Below the pieces are notes generated by a model that did no database searches, was not told the origin of the DNA, and saw only the letters and a program-made list of their open reading frames with translations. Shown here one piece after another: positions 37,774 through 49,500 of a stretch of DNA of 64,000 nucleotides (positions within the stretch are counted from its first letter, which is position 1; each line of letters starts with the position of its first letter). The stretch spans positions 14,758,948 to 14,822,947 of the forward strand of contig NC_133532.1 in assembly GCF_048544455.1 (NCBI RefSeq). The letters run 5' to 3'. The translations under genes were made by a program, and so were the position numbers. The stretch is from Silene latifolia. Its lineage: Eukaryota > Streptophyta > Magnoliopsida > Caryophyllales > Caryophyllaceae.

Positions 37774-39214
37774 TGCTAGTTTATATCATTTATATGCCTT
37801 TTATGTTAGAATGTTGATACTTCCGCCTTTTGATGTTTAATGCAGGAATGATGCATTTGAGGAGCAAAGGAATGAAATGGGCATCGCGGAGTGAGCATGA
37901 AGGGATACACGAAGCATGGCACGAGAATCCATAAGAATGAAGGAAGAGAAGTTAAGAAGAAAACACGAAGAAAAGAGCTTCTTATTACAAGTGCCTACTT
38001 TGAAGAGTCATATCTCGAGTTCTACAACAGATTTTCAAGTTATTCCAATTGGAGGTGAAAGCCTATCTTCTTAGCTTTCCAACGCCGCAAAAATCGCTTG
38101 TTTCTGACAAGTAACGAAGAAATAGCGGCCGTTTGAAGTTCAGTGCGCGAAGCAGGAAATTGATGCCTCGATCGAGTCAACCTTGGCTCGATCGAGGAAC
38201 TTCATGCTCGATCGAGTCACAGTCGACTCGATCGAGGAACCAACCTAATCACTAAAATTTGCAATGTCGAGAGTTGGGGTATCTGGGAATTGGTGCCTCG
38301 ATCGAGTCAACCTTGGCTCGATCGAGGAACCACTAGTTTCCGCAAATTTCCTTAAGTCGGTTATGACTACTATAAATACCTAAACTCGTACTCTAGGTTA
38401 TATTATGCTTTATTTTACATAGGTTTAATATAGATACCTTAGAAAACTCTCTCAAATACTTAGTTTAGTTTATTTATTGTTCTTACTTCCGGATCTAGCT
38501 ATTTACGGTATTGTTCTTAATCTTTCCTTTATTATTAATCATTTATTTCATTGTTCATCTTTTATGCTTGCAATCATGTTTCTTATTATTGTTATTGTTG
38601 TTCTTATTTCTATTATGGGTAGCTAAATCTCTTATCTAGGGTGAAAGGGGATCTAGGTTGTTAGAAAAGGGGTTACTTATGAATTGATTGTTAAATTGCT
38701 TTCTATTGTTGTTCAATTATCGTATTACTTCTAATTAGTTGATTACTGATCAGAATTGATTAAGTAGTCTTGCATAAACTAGGATTATCACCGACCGGGT
38801 TAAGACTAGTATAAGCCACGATAATTGAATTAGACCAACTTAATGATAGCGATCGCATGTTAAGTTAGATCTAAAAAGACATATTAGAATCGACCGATCA
38901 TATGACTTTCGACAATATAAATTGCTCAATCAATAAATTAAATCCTACCCTTTGATGACTACCTAGTGAACCCAAATCCCTAGACTCTTTGATATTATTG
39001 TTTATCATCTTTATTTAAATTGCTATTAGTTGTTTAGAAATCAAACTCAATCAAACCCCATAAAATTGTTACCTTTAAGACAGATTTAAATATCAACAAA
39101 TTAGATAATCACCGCCTCTCTGTGGATTCGACCCTAACTTACCACTAGTTATTTTGTTAGTAGTAGTATAGGATTTATTTTGATTAAGGCAAACGACTGA
39201 AAATAACCTTATCA
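37774..39214 (+). repeat. 5' LTR of the outer element
   Basis: Matches 57281-58689 almost base for base. Contains six CTCGATCGAG palindromes at 38165-38330, arranged in pairs with alternating flanks (CCTCGATCGAGTC / GGCTCGATCGAGGAAC). A GACTACTATAAATACC TATA box near 38370 probably marks the promoter. Runs up to the primer-binding site. Confidence 0.75.
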
Positions 39215-39218
39215 AATT

Positions 39219-39236
39219 TGGCGCCGTTGCCGGGGA
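39219..39236 (+). other. Primer-binding site, outer element
   Basis: TGGCGCCGTTGCCGGGGA sits just after the 5' LTR. It is the primer-binding site usual for Tat and Athila lineages (generally assigned to tRNA-Asp). The same 18 bases occur on the minus strand at 52742-52759 for the inner element. Confidence 0.8.
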
Positions 39237-39311
39237 GGCAAAATTTTTCTGTTTGTTTTTGTTTAGTTTGTCTTTTGTTTCAGGGAACATCAGTTCCTTG
39301 AGACCGTTCTA

Positions 39312-39482
39312 ATGTTTTCCATCGAGTTTCTACAGGGTGAAAATGAAAACTTCCATGATTACATGCATAGATGGAATTATTGGATTCATTCTCATAATTA
39401 TGAGGACATAATTCCACGGCTTACTATGTGTCTTACCATCATAAAAGGTATGAATAGACAAACCCAAGCCTACATTGACTCC
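39312..39482 (+). other. Outer-element reading frame, part left of the nested insertion
   Basis: A plus-strand frame reads MFSIEFLQGENENFHDYMHR and goes on with a pattern loosely like the capsid region of Tat/Athila Gag (GE..xFHDYxxRW, then a hydrophobic helix). The nested element is inserted at its right edge. Fossil fragment; the Gag likeness is an inference from a short stretch. Confidence 0.4.
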
Positions 39483-39487
39483 ATAGG

Positions 39488-41046
39488 TGATAGTAGGAAA
39501 TTTGTCGTCTACTCCCTATACCAAAACAATTTATAAAACCCGAAAAAGCGTAGTATTTAGTCGGGGTCGAACTCAAGGACGACGGGGGTTGCTACAAAGT
39601 TCGATTAAGAGTCAAGTTTAATCAAAATTAAAAGTGAGGGTTTTGGTTATTAATACTAGAGCAAGGACAAACAAGATGATGATAATGAATACGGTTAATT
39701 AAAAGCTAGGGCCTTCGGGGTCATCAATATGGTTTAGGGGCAAGCATGAAGATCAAAAAGGGTCAATGGTGAGAGATTAACCTAAGATGAAGAACCAATG
39801 TCTTGGCTATCTTAAGGGTGGCTACTAATTTTCATTAAGCATCCCTCCTCTCCTAACATACATCAAGACTCCCAAAAACTTTCATTCTAAGGGAGAATTA
39901 AGCAATAATGGAAGAAAGGCAAAAACTTTCACTTGAGCAAATCAACAAACACCTTGAGTGCAATGAATAGGAAAGTTAAACAATTTCACCAAAGACCAAA
40001 ATATTCAAAGAATCATGCCCATAAATTCCATAAAGAATCACCCTAAACCCTAGAAGGGATCTACTCACTCATGTTAAGGGAAATTATGCTAAATAGAGAA
40101 GAAAAGCAAACAACACAAGGAGGAGACATAATGAAGGTTGTAACAAAATCAAAAGACAAGGAAAATGTAAACAAATGATAAACAAGTAAAAGAAAGGAGA
40201 GAAATTATACCAACAAAAGGAAAGATGGATGCTTGATTGATTAATAAGAAGGAAAACCCTTCAAAATCCCCAATACAAACTTCAACAAACAAGTGTAAAC
40301 AATTGACTATTACTAGAACTAACTAATTCTTGCTAAATATTAATAATAATTATTGAAAGATTAGAACTTGATTAAGGAGGTATTACAATAAATATGGAAT
40401 GTTTTTCAGATCTAGGGTTGTGTGCAAAAGGGTTTAAGGAGGGGGTATTTATAGGCTATCATTGGATTAAGGGAGGAAAGAGTGGAAAAGCCCATTTGCG
40501 TGTAAAGTACTCCTGTGCCGGCGGGCCGGCTGCCGGCCTCCTCTGCCGGCAGCGCGTTCTTTCAAAAACTGAGAAAAATGAAGGTTGCGCAATCCCCTGC
40601 CGGTGGGCCGGCTGCCGGCTACATGTGCCGGTAGCGCGTTGCTTGAACTTTGGCCAAAAACTTCTTCAAAAATTTGACTAAGTATGGGATTGTGTTCCCT
40701 GCCGGTGAGCCGGCTGCCGGCTTGTCGGCAGAGAACATATGCTCAGCTTGTTTCCTCCTTTTTCTCCTCATAGCCATATCCCCTGCCGGTGGGCCGGCTG
40801 CCGGCCTGCCGGCAGAGGATTTCTTCTTCAAAATCCTTCATCTCCCTTTTCTTCATGTAAAGGCATTAGAATGCCTTATCTTGCCCCAATTCCTTCATAC
40901 TCGACTCGGTTCCTACAAAAGGGCACACAAAATGACAAGTACGGGGATCGGGCACAAATGCAAGGAAAGGCACACGAAACCGACTCGTTATGAGCCGGAA
41001 TGCGTCAAAGAAAGAGGGAAATAAGGTGTAAATAATTCACATATCA
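39488..41046 (-). repeat. 3' LTR of the inner Athila element
   Basis: 1559 bp, bounded by TGAT...ATCA. Pairs with 52762-54313. Contains four GC-rich palindromic blocks (about 40514, 40599, 40698, 40780) 82-99 bp apart, built on GCCGGC. The small plus-strand frames across these blocks are by-products of the GC-rich repeats. Confidence 0.9.
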
Positions 41047-41083
41047 ACCTCCCCACACTTAAACCTTACTCGTCCTCGAGTAA
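41047..41083 (-). promoter_or_regulatory. Polypurine tract and upstream hairpin, inner element
   Basis: On the minus strand AAGTGTGGGGAGGT abuts the 3' LTR and is the plus-strand priming tract. Nineteen nucleotides upstream of the LTR is TTACTCG-AGGA-CGAGTAA (41066-41083), a 7-bp stem with an AGGA loop that has a covarying counterpart at 57183-57200. Confidence 0.75.
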
Positions 41084-42062
41084 GTCCAAAATCAATGCAC
41101 AAGTCCCTACTAAAATAGACAAGGAGAGTGAGTGCACAATATAAGCATCACTCAACTAAACTACTACTTAAGCCGATCGAGTATTAGCGCACTCAACGCC
41201 CCTTCAACTCACAATTTGACACTCATGAGGGGAGAGTGCCCTATTGCAAGGCAAGTTGGGTCTTGCTACGAAATTTTTGATGCAAACGTTCAATCAAGCA
41301 CAAGTCAAAATATATGATGCATCACAAAAATCAAACCGCTTTCCTCATCTAAGCGGCCGTTTTACTTTGAACGATTAAAGGTTTTGGTCGGGAGATACCA
41401 TCTCATAGTCTCGGCGGGTGTCAATGCCCTAATGGTGGCTCAAGCAACCGCAATTTGACAACCAAATGCCTAGGAAACAAATTCAAAGGCGGGAAAGGGG
41501 GAAAACAAAGCCTAACCTTCGAGAATCACATGACACACTCAAGATTCAACCAAATTGACCCATGACTAAGGGGACCAAGACTACCGACTTCCTCACGGTT
41601 TTCACTAATCTCTCATTTTGTTTTTGGAACGGGTGATTTTGTGTAAAAAGTAACCAAAATCACTCATCTACTCGACTCGTGAGACATGCCCGCAATCTAA
41701 CATGGAATTCTCTCCTACAAGACCATTAGTGAGATGCAAAAAAAAGGAAAAATATGCATACAAGAAACAAGGGTTGTAATGGGGCTAGGTGAAGGGTCGA
41801 AACGGGATTGGTGCAAGCACCGATATGGCTCATTTGGAGTTTAAGATCAAGTAGTTGTCAAAATTTCCCTTTTCTTCCCAACTTATTACAACAAATGAAT
41901 GAATCAAAAAGAACATGATATTAGTTGCCTAAATCACACAAAAATTTGAAAATCCGACTCATTTGGAAAAACATCATTTCCCCTTTATTTTTGCAACGCC
42001 TTTTTCTACTCCTTTGATGAAGGAGTGTTGCTTGGCTTTTTCTCATCAACAAAGTAATAGTG

Positions 42063-42095
<33 letters not shown>

Positions 42096-44036
42096 CATTA
42101 CATTTTTCTCTTTTTCTATTTTCTTTTCTTTTTCTTTTTCTTATTTCTTATTTCAAAAACCTCTTTATTCAAAGCAAACCAAACTAAACCATCATTCCGA
42201 CTCAAATGGATTGTGCACATCCACTAAACCAAGATTCAAATCCCCTTGCTTCATACTACCCAAACTCATAGACAACTTTCTTGATCAAGGTTGGTTGTTT
42301 TTGGGTTGTAGTTAGTATTGTAGGTATCAAATGAAAGGTCAAGGCTCAAAAGGGGTAAACAAAATCGGTCCTAGTCTAAAGGGTCGAAGAATTAGGCTTA
42401 TTTGGCAATGTGAGGCTCAAAAATCGAAATGCAACTTGTTGTTTCAAAATATGCATATAGATGAACATCTCATGGTCTAAAAGGAGAGGACGCCATGCTT
42501 GTGCGTCGTGATGTGACATGCCACGCGAGGAGCCTACTCACACCTAAAGGGGGACCGGGTATGGATGTACCGGTCCCAAGGAGGCTCTAATCCTCACATT
42601 TGAGTAGCTAGGTCGAAATCTAGGCCTAGTCTACGGTCTATGGTCTCACAAGGTGGTCAAAACTCTCCGGTCTAGCCTCATTTCCCGTATATAACGAGGA
42701 TGTCACAAGGTGCAAGCCAATAGGAGGGGAAAGACGCTGCCAAGACAATATCATCATTGAGGTATCATACTCCCTTCCTAGACCAAATTTGTTCAAAAAC
42801 TTATATACAAACTCGATGCAAAATGTAAATAAAGCAACAAACACGTATTCACAAGGTACGAAATGCATTTCTAAGCACTAGCAACCTAAATAAACATGCA
42901 ACAATTGTCTAAACCTAGCAGCACGTAAGCAACACATACCAAGTTCCAAAATGGAACATCCTCATCAACATAGCCCATCCTCCTCCATACATACAACAAT
43001 TGTAAAAGAAAAGGAATGGAAAAGGAGAAAGAGATAAGAAAGATTGAACCGAGCGGTCTTCTAGTCTCCTAATGCCTCAAATGTCCCGTATGTGCCTGCA
43101 CCACTTGTTAGACAAACATATATATACAATGCAATTTTTTTGAATTTTTGAAATTTTTCAATTTTTAGGCATTTTTTGAATTTTTATCAAATTTAAAGGT
43201 GCAAACAAATATTCACAAAGTGGATATTTCCCTCCCCACACTTGAAATTTACATTGTCCTCAATGGAACAAAGTATAGGGAGAGAATAGGAAAAATAAAC
43301 AACATATTTTTGGTGGTTTTTTTAATTTTTGAAAATAAAAATAACATATTTTTGGTATTTTTGATTTTTGGAAATTAAAATGCATGTTTTTGGTTTTTTT
43401 TTTGGGCCCTCCCCACACTTATTCATTTACATGGGAGGGCAATTGAGTGAAATAAAATAACATGTTTTTGGTGGTTTTAGTCGTTTTTGAATTTTTTAGT
43501 TGGTTTTTATTTTGGAAATGCAATGCATGCTCTATTCTATATGCAAAATTTAAATGACAATGCAATCTATTCTAAGTGAATGTAATTACTAAATGTGACA
43601 ATATATTACAAATTGAAATCTAATGCAATTCTATATGAATGCAACTATATGAATTTCTAACTAAATGCATACAAAATTTAAATATGAATGAGAAGTTTGG
43701 ATTGTTGGGTACATACTTGACATTTGGATTGAATGCGGGGAGCATACCGACGGCTTTGGATTGAAAAGGGAGGAAAGATAGGCCAAACTCGAGGCCGCCT
43801 AAGACTCAAGGTCCCCGTCATCATCATCATCATCATTATTATCATTATCATCATCATTGTCATCTCCGTCCACCGCTGCAAACACGGACTCTCTAAGGAA
43901 GTCGTCGGTGTTCATGGGAGCGGTGGAGTCGCCGAAATTCCCGCCGGACGAAAGGAAGCCGCCGGAGGCCGCCCCGGAGCCACTCCCAACCTCGGGGCGG
44001 GCGAAAATGGAGGGTGTACCCTCGAACCATTGAGCA
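41084..44036 (-). other. 3' non-coding region of the inner element
   Basis: Between the second ORF and the 3' LTR. Long 3' non-coding regions are usual in Athila elements. It holds a 30-bp T run (42067-42097) followed by a long A/G-type tract on the element's strand. No coding recognised. A CAT/ATT microsatellite (43818-43862) lies at its ORF-proximal end. Confidence 0.6.
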
Positions 44037-45533
44037 TCATGCCCCTCCTCTTGAGAAGCGGGAGGGGGAAAAACGGGTGGGGTAAAATAATCCGGCCGGA
44101 TATTGATGTCGCGACAAGACAAACCGGTTATCCTTGTGGTAACCACCATCCGGCTCAAGGAAGTAGGAGGGGTGGAGATGTTGGGGGTGCTCGTAGTTCC
44201 TCCTCATATAATCATCATAAATCGGAAATTGACCCACGGAGGTGTCATAATATATCCGATCCAACCTTTGTTCAATACCCCGCCTTTCACTAGCGGCGGT
44301 TTCCAAACCCAACCGCATGTCACTCATGAATTTGACCAAGTCGGCATGCATAGGAGGCGGGGGAGGAGGGATGTTGCTAGAGGTGCCTTCACCAAAATTA
44401 CCCCCCCAAGGTTGAGGTTGGAAGGTGGAGGGTGGTCGGAAGGAGGGCATGGAGTAGTGGAGGGAGGATGGAGTCTCCCTCCGGTTGTCACGACCATAGG
44501 TAATGGGGTTGGTCGGGGGAGGTTGGGTTTGATCGGGCTCCTCCTCAATTTCAAGGAGGTAGGACTCCTCACCGGGCTTGATTTTGAATTTGGAGGCATT
44601 GGGAATTGGGACGGAATTTTTCTTTTGAATTTGCCAATACTCGATTCCATCAAAAGGATTGACCTTGATCCACTCTAGGCTTTTCGTTAACCATTGCTTG
44701 GTGATGTAGGTCTCCCCCCGAATCCACCTCATGTTGTTCAAGTTCACCGGGCGGTCAAGGCTTTTAGCAATTCGGGTTATTATCCCACCCACATGAAGAG
44801 GGACTTTTTGCCCCGGTGATTTAGAAAGTGATTGCAAGTGGAGGGCCAAATGGTGACCCACATTGATTTCATAGGGGGCCGGGGTGGTGAGCAAGTAAGA
44901 CCCCAAAATCTCCAATTCGGTAACCCGAAAAACCCATGGCTCATGGGTCGCAAAAATAGAACCTCCCACAAATCGGTGCCAAATGCGAATGGGGGCATTG
45001 TGGCACGCAATCTCCGGCCTTTTCACGCCGGTTTGGTCATCTAAGCCCGAGATGGCTTTCCACACCCGAGAAAAGTGAGCGGTCTCGGGTGCCTTGAATT
45101 TTGGGGGGTTGTTAAGGCCGAAAATTCGGCAAAGCCTTCCTAGGGACAAGGAATGATCACGGTTCATCAACCGGAAGTGAATTTGCTCAACCATACGGGT
45201 TTGTCGGTGCTTATCAAGACGGAAACTACTAAGGAATTCCCAAGTGAGGCGGGGATAAGTTTCCTCATGCAAATCATATAAGCCTTTCATACCAACACCC
45301 TTAAACAACTCGAAGGTTTCGTTGTCTAGTCCCATATTTCTCATAGCCGGTCTACAAATGAATTTAGTCGGGGTTAAGGGGCGATTTTTGAACAAGATAA
45401 ATTTACCTTTTTGCTCTTGAGTGACGAACTCAACATCCGGGAAGTCGGGATCCGGGTTAGTGTCGCTCGCCGCCGCCTCAACCAAAAGCCGTTGAGCTTC
45501 CGCCATTTCCGACCTAGTTCTCTTGTTTGCCAT
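44037..45533 (-). CDS. ATHILA-type second ORF (putative envelope-like/ORF1 family)
   Basis: A 498-codon frame starting MANKRTRSEMAEAQRLLVEA. The middle part (residues about 70-300) has the spaced features of the ATHILA ORF family: RLCRIFGLNN, a WHRFVGGSIFATHEPWVFRV block and VGGIITRIAKSLD. The C-terminus is Pro-rich and basic. The position between pol and the 3' LTR matches the envelope-like ORF position of Athila, but I see no signal peptide or clear membrane segment in this frame, so an envelope function is not supported. Element-borne fossil copy. Confidence 0.7.
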   Translation of the reverse strand: MANKRTRSEMAEAQRLLVEAAASDTNPDPDFPDVEFVTQEQKGKFILFKNRPLTPTKFICRPAMRNMGLDNETFELFKGVGMKGLYDLHEETYPRLTWEFLSSFRLDKHRQTRMVEQIHFRLMNRDHSLSLGRLCRIFGLNNPPKFKAPETAHFSRVWKAISGLDDQTGVKRPEIACHNAPIRIWHRFVGGSIFATHEPWVFRVTELEILGSYLLTTPAPYEINVGHHLALHLQSLSKSPGQKVPLHVGGIITRIAKSLDRPVNLNNMRWIRGETYITKQWLTKSLEWIKVNPFDGIEYWQIQKKNSVPIPNASKFKIKPGEESYLLEIEEEPDQTQPPPTNPITYGRDNRRETPSSLHYSMPSFRPPSTFQPQPWGGNFGEGTSSNIPPPPPPMHADLVKFMSDMRLGLETAASERRGIEQRLDRIYYDTSVGQFPIYDDYMRRNYEHPQHLHPSYFLEPDGGYHKDNRFVLSRHQYPAGLFYPTRFSPSRFSRGGA

Positions 45534-45733
45534 GGTTGAAGGAGGAATGGAGGATTAGAAGGGAAGGAGGGTGAGGGGAATGAAGGAGGGTGAGGTGAGG
45601 AGGTTGATTAATGGTGATGGTGGGTGGGTTAGGGTTAGTGGAGGTGAGGGATGAGGGATATGAGTGAAGAAGGAAAGAGAAAGGAATTTGAGAAAATGGG
45701 GACTCACGGGCTGATATCGTGCGTTTTAAAGAA

Positions 45734-46264
45734 CCCCTGCCGGTTGGCGAACCGGCAGCCGGCCTGCCGGTAGGGGATTCTTAATTCTTCAAAATAAATC
45801 CAACGCGCTGCCGGTGGAGGGCACCGGCAGCCGGTCCACCGGCAGAGAATTCCCCTATACTCTTCTTTTTGATGTTCAGTGGTTCCCCTACCGGTGAGCC
45901 GGCTGCCGGCCTGCCGGCAGGGGTTTCCTTCTTCTTTTTATTCCCAATATTCACAAAAGCAAGAGATCCCCTACCGGTGGGCCGGCTGCCGGCCTGCCGG
46001 TAGGCAGTCCACCTCCTCATACCTTCTTCATTTTTGGCTCAGTAAGCATTCCTCTGCCGGTGGGCCGGCTGCCGGCCTGCCGGTAGAGGATTCTCCTCCT
46101 TTTTCTTATCAGCGTTTTCAACAAGTATGGATCTCCCTGCCGGTGGGCCGGCTGCCGGCCTGCCGGTAGGGGATTCTCTTCACCTTAATTCTTTCAAATT
46201 TTTCACAAAAAATTTTCAACGCGCTACCGGTGGAGGGCACCGGCTGCCGGTCCACCGGCAGAGA
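45734..46264 (-). repeat. Array of seven regularly spaced GC-rich hairpins
   Basis: Seven palindromes of about 37-44 bp begin at 45734, 45806, 45885, 45968, 46051, 46135 and 46221, spaced 72, 79, 83, 83, 84 and 86 bp. A typical unit is CCCCTACCGGTGAGCCGGCT then GCCGGCCTGCCGGCAGGGG: an outer stem CTGCCGG/CCGGCAG and an inner stem GGCCGGC/GCCGGCC. The AT-rich spacers (35-45 bp) differ from each other but share scraps such as TTCTTCAAAA. Lies between gag-pol and the second ORF. Related blocks are in the LTRs. Confidence 0.85.
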
Positions 46265-46524
46265 GTTACATCTCTTCGTTTTCAACTTGTTTTCCCTCAA
46301 TTCCTCAACAATAAACTTCCAAGTCCTAATCTTGCCCAATTCTCGAGTTTTCAATTTTCAAACCGACGACTCGTTTCGGGATCTCGAGGCTAGGGGTCCC
46401 ACCTCCAAATTCAACTTCGTCAAGAATGTTCAATCCAAACTATCTCAAATTCTACCTACATGCATGCTATTTACAAATGGTGGTTCTTGTGGAACACCAC
46501 CAAACCAATTCATTTTCAAGAGTT

Positions 46525-49500
46525 TCAACTTTCCCTCTCCTCGGGGAGGGGTTCCCCGAGATAGAGTACTTCTATTGGACCTTTGTTGTCGCCGTCGTAG
46601 TAACGCTTAACTCTTTGACCATTCACCCGAAAGGTACCTCCCTCCTCGCTCCAAAGCTCAAAGGCGCCATAGGGGAATATCTTCATCACTTTGAAGGGTC
46701 CGGACCACCTTGACTTGAGCTTGCCCGGGAATACCTTTATCTTGGAATTGAAATGGAGAACGAGGTCTCCAACACTTACCTCTTTTTTCATGATCTTGGC
46801 ATCATGCCATTTCTTCGTTTGATCTTTGTAGATTTTGGAGCTCTCATAAGCCTCCAATCTCAACTCCTCAAGCTCATTCATTTGGAGAAAGCGCACTTCT
46901 CCGGCGGCATCAAAGTCAAAATTCATTTCTTTAAGAGCCCACCAAGCCTTATGCTCCAATTCCACCGGCAAATGGCAAGCTTTTCCGTACACAAGTTTAT
47001 ACGGGGTGGTGCCAAGTGGTGTCTTGAAGGCGTTTCTCAATGCCCATAAGACATCCGGGAGCTTTTGAGACCAATCTTTCCGGCTCTTGTTGGTGACCTT
47101 CTCCAAAATAGCTTTAATTTGGCGGTTAGAGACCTCCACTTGCCCACTAGTTTGAGGGTGGTAGGCAAGTGCGGTTTTGTGCCGCACACCATGTGATTCA
47201 AGTAGAGCCTTGAAGGTACTCTTGCGGAAATGAGATCCACCATCACTTATAACTACCCTTGGCGTTCCGAATCTTGGGAAAATCGTGCCCTTAAAAAGTT
47301 TCATCACAACCTTGCTATCATTGGTGGGGGGAGGCAACCGCTTCGATCCACTTGGATACATAGTCCACCGCGACCAAGATGTATTCATTTCCACAAGAGT
47401 TGGGAAAGGGTCCCATGAAGTCTATGCCCCAACAATCAAAAAGCTCAATCTCTAATATGTTAGTCAAGGGCATCTCACTTCTCTTCCCAATGTTCCCGAC
47501 TCTTTGGCAAGCATCACACGATTTAACCAAATAGTGAATGTCTTTGAACATGGAGGGCCAATAAAACCCACCTTGGAGGATCTTGGCAATTGTTCTAGAA
47601 GTGGCCAAGTGTCCCCCGTAGGCGGAATTGTGAACCCGGTCAACAATTTCTAAGCCCTCCTCTCTAGAAACGCATCTCCGGAACATTCCATCCCCACACT
47701 TGCGAAACAAATGTGGGTCATTCCAAAAGTATCTTCTAGCATCATTTCTCAATTTCCGCCTTTCTCTTGGCTCCATTTCATCCGGCAAGAAACCACTTAC
47801 AATGTAATTTGCAAGATCCGCAAACCAAGGAGTTTTGGCGGTAACTTCCATGAGTCCATCATCCCGCAACCACTCATTTATGGGTCCACTCTTGTCTTCT
47901 ATCCCATGGTCTTCAACGGTCAATCTAGATAAGTGGTCGGCTACAACGTTTTCCGAACCGGCCTTATCCTTAATCTCTAAATCAAATTCTTGAAGAAGAA
48001 GGACCCATCTCAAGAGCCGGGGCTTTGCATCTTTTTTCACCATCAATTGTCTCAAGGCGGTGTGATCGGAGTAAACCACCACCTTAGATCCAACAAGGTA
48101 TTGCCGAAATTTCTCCACGGCATGAACAATTGCCAACATTTCCTTTTCGGTAGTAGCATATCCACATTGAGTTTGATCAAGAGTCTTGCTTGTGTAATAT
48201 ATCACATGATACTTCTTATCCACAACTTGCCCAAGTACCGCACCAACCGCGAAGTCCGAAGCATCACACATTATCTCAAAGGGAAGATTCCAATCCGGAG
48301 ACCGGATTATCGGTGCCGTGACCAATGCTCTCTTCAACCTATTGAAAGCTTCAAGACAAGAATCATCAAACACAAAGGGGGAATCCTTGAGGAGTAATGA
48401 GGTTAGGGGCTTTGCTATTTTTGAAAAATCCTTGATAAAACGCCGATAAAACCCGGCATGGCCTAGAAAACTTCTCACTCCCTTAACATTGGAAGGGGGT
48501 GACAAGTTCTCTATGACCGCAACTTTGGCCCCATCGACCTCAATACCCCTCCTTGAAACGATGTGACCGAGTACAACCCCCTCCTCCACCATGAAATGGC
48601 ACTTTTCCCAATTAAGGACGAGGTTATGCTCCTCACACCGTCTCAACACACTAGCCAAGTTCTCAAGACCAAGCTCAAACGAGTCCCCATGGACACTAAA
48701 GTCGTCCATGAAGACTTCCATGCTTTTTTCAAGGAAATCTGAAAATATTGCCATCATGCACCTTTGGAAGGTGCCGGGCGCATTACAAAGCCCGAATGGC
48801 ATCCTACGGTAAGCATAGACTCCTATTGGGCAAGTGAAGGTCGTCTTCTCTTGGTCATCCGGGTGGATGGGAATTTGGAAAAACCTGGAATAACCGTCTA
48901 AGAAGCAATAGTATGCATGGCCCGCGAGCCTTTCTAGCATTTGGTCAATGAAGGGAATTGGGAAGTGGTCTTTGAGGGTGGCGGCATTGAGCTTGCGGTA
49001 GTCAATACACATTCGCCACCCGGTCACGGGTCTAGTGGGTAGGGTGGTGCCATCCTCTTGTTCAACCATTTGTATCCCCCCCTTTTTGGGTACCACATGG
49101 ACCGGACTAACCCATTTGCTATCGGTAATTTGGTATATAATACCGGCCTCTAGGAGTTTCAACACTTCATTTTTCACCACCTCGGCCATCTTTGGGTTAA
49201 TCCTCCTAAGACCGTCAACCTTGGGTTGACTCCCCTCTTCCAAAACTATTCTATGCATGCACAAACTCGGACTTAAGCCCTTGATGTCATCAATGCTATA
49301 CCCAAGTGCTCCTCTATGAGTTTTCAAGATTTCCAAAAGCTTCTTTTCTTGGGACTCACTTAGGTTAGCATTGACGATCACCGGATAGGCCTCTCCCTCA
49401 TCAAGGAAAGCATATTTGAGTGAGGGAGGCAAGGGTTTGAGTTGTACCTTTGGAGGGAGAAAGCCCTCCACTTTCTTCAATAGTTCCTCATCAACCTCGT

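Noticed and set aside
40394-41024. Overlapping frames in the inner LTRs (also 53668-54291) reading AGGPAAGLPA
   Set aside because: They arise from translating GCCGGC palindromes and differ between LTR copies; no sign of a protein.
43818-43862. CAT/ATT microsatellite as a separate feature
   Set aside because: Short and at the edge of the inner element's second ORF region; mentioned there only.
45734-46264. CRISPR-like repeat/spacer array
   Set aside because: The regular spacing looks similar, but the repeats are variable GC palindromes inside a plant retrotransposon, with no cas genes and related blocks in its own LTRs.
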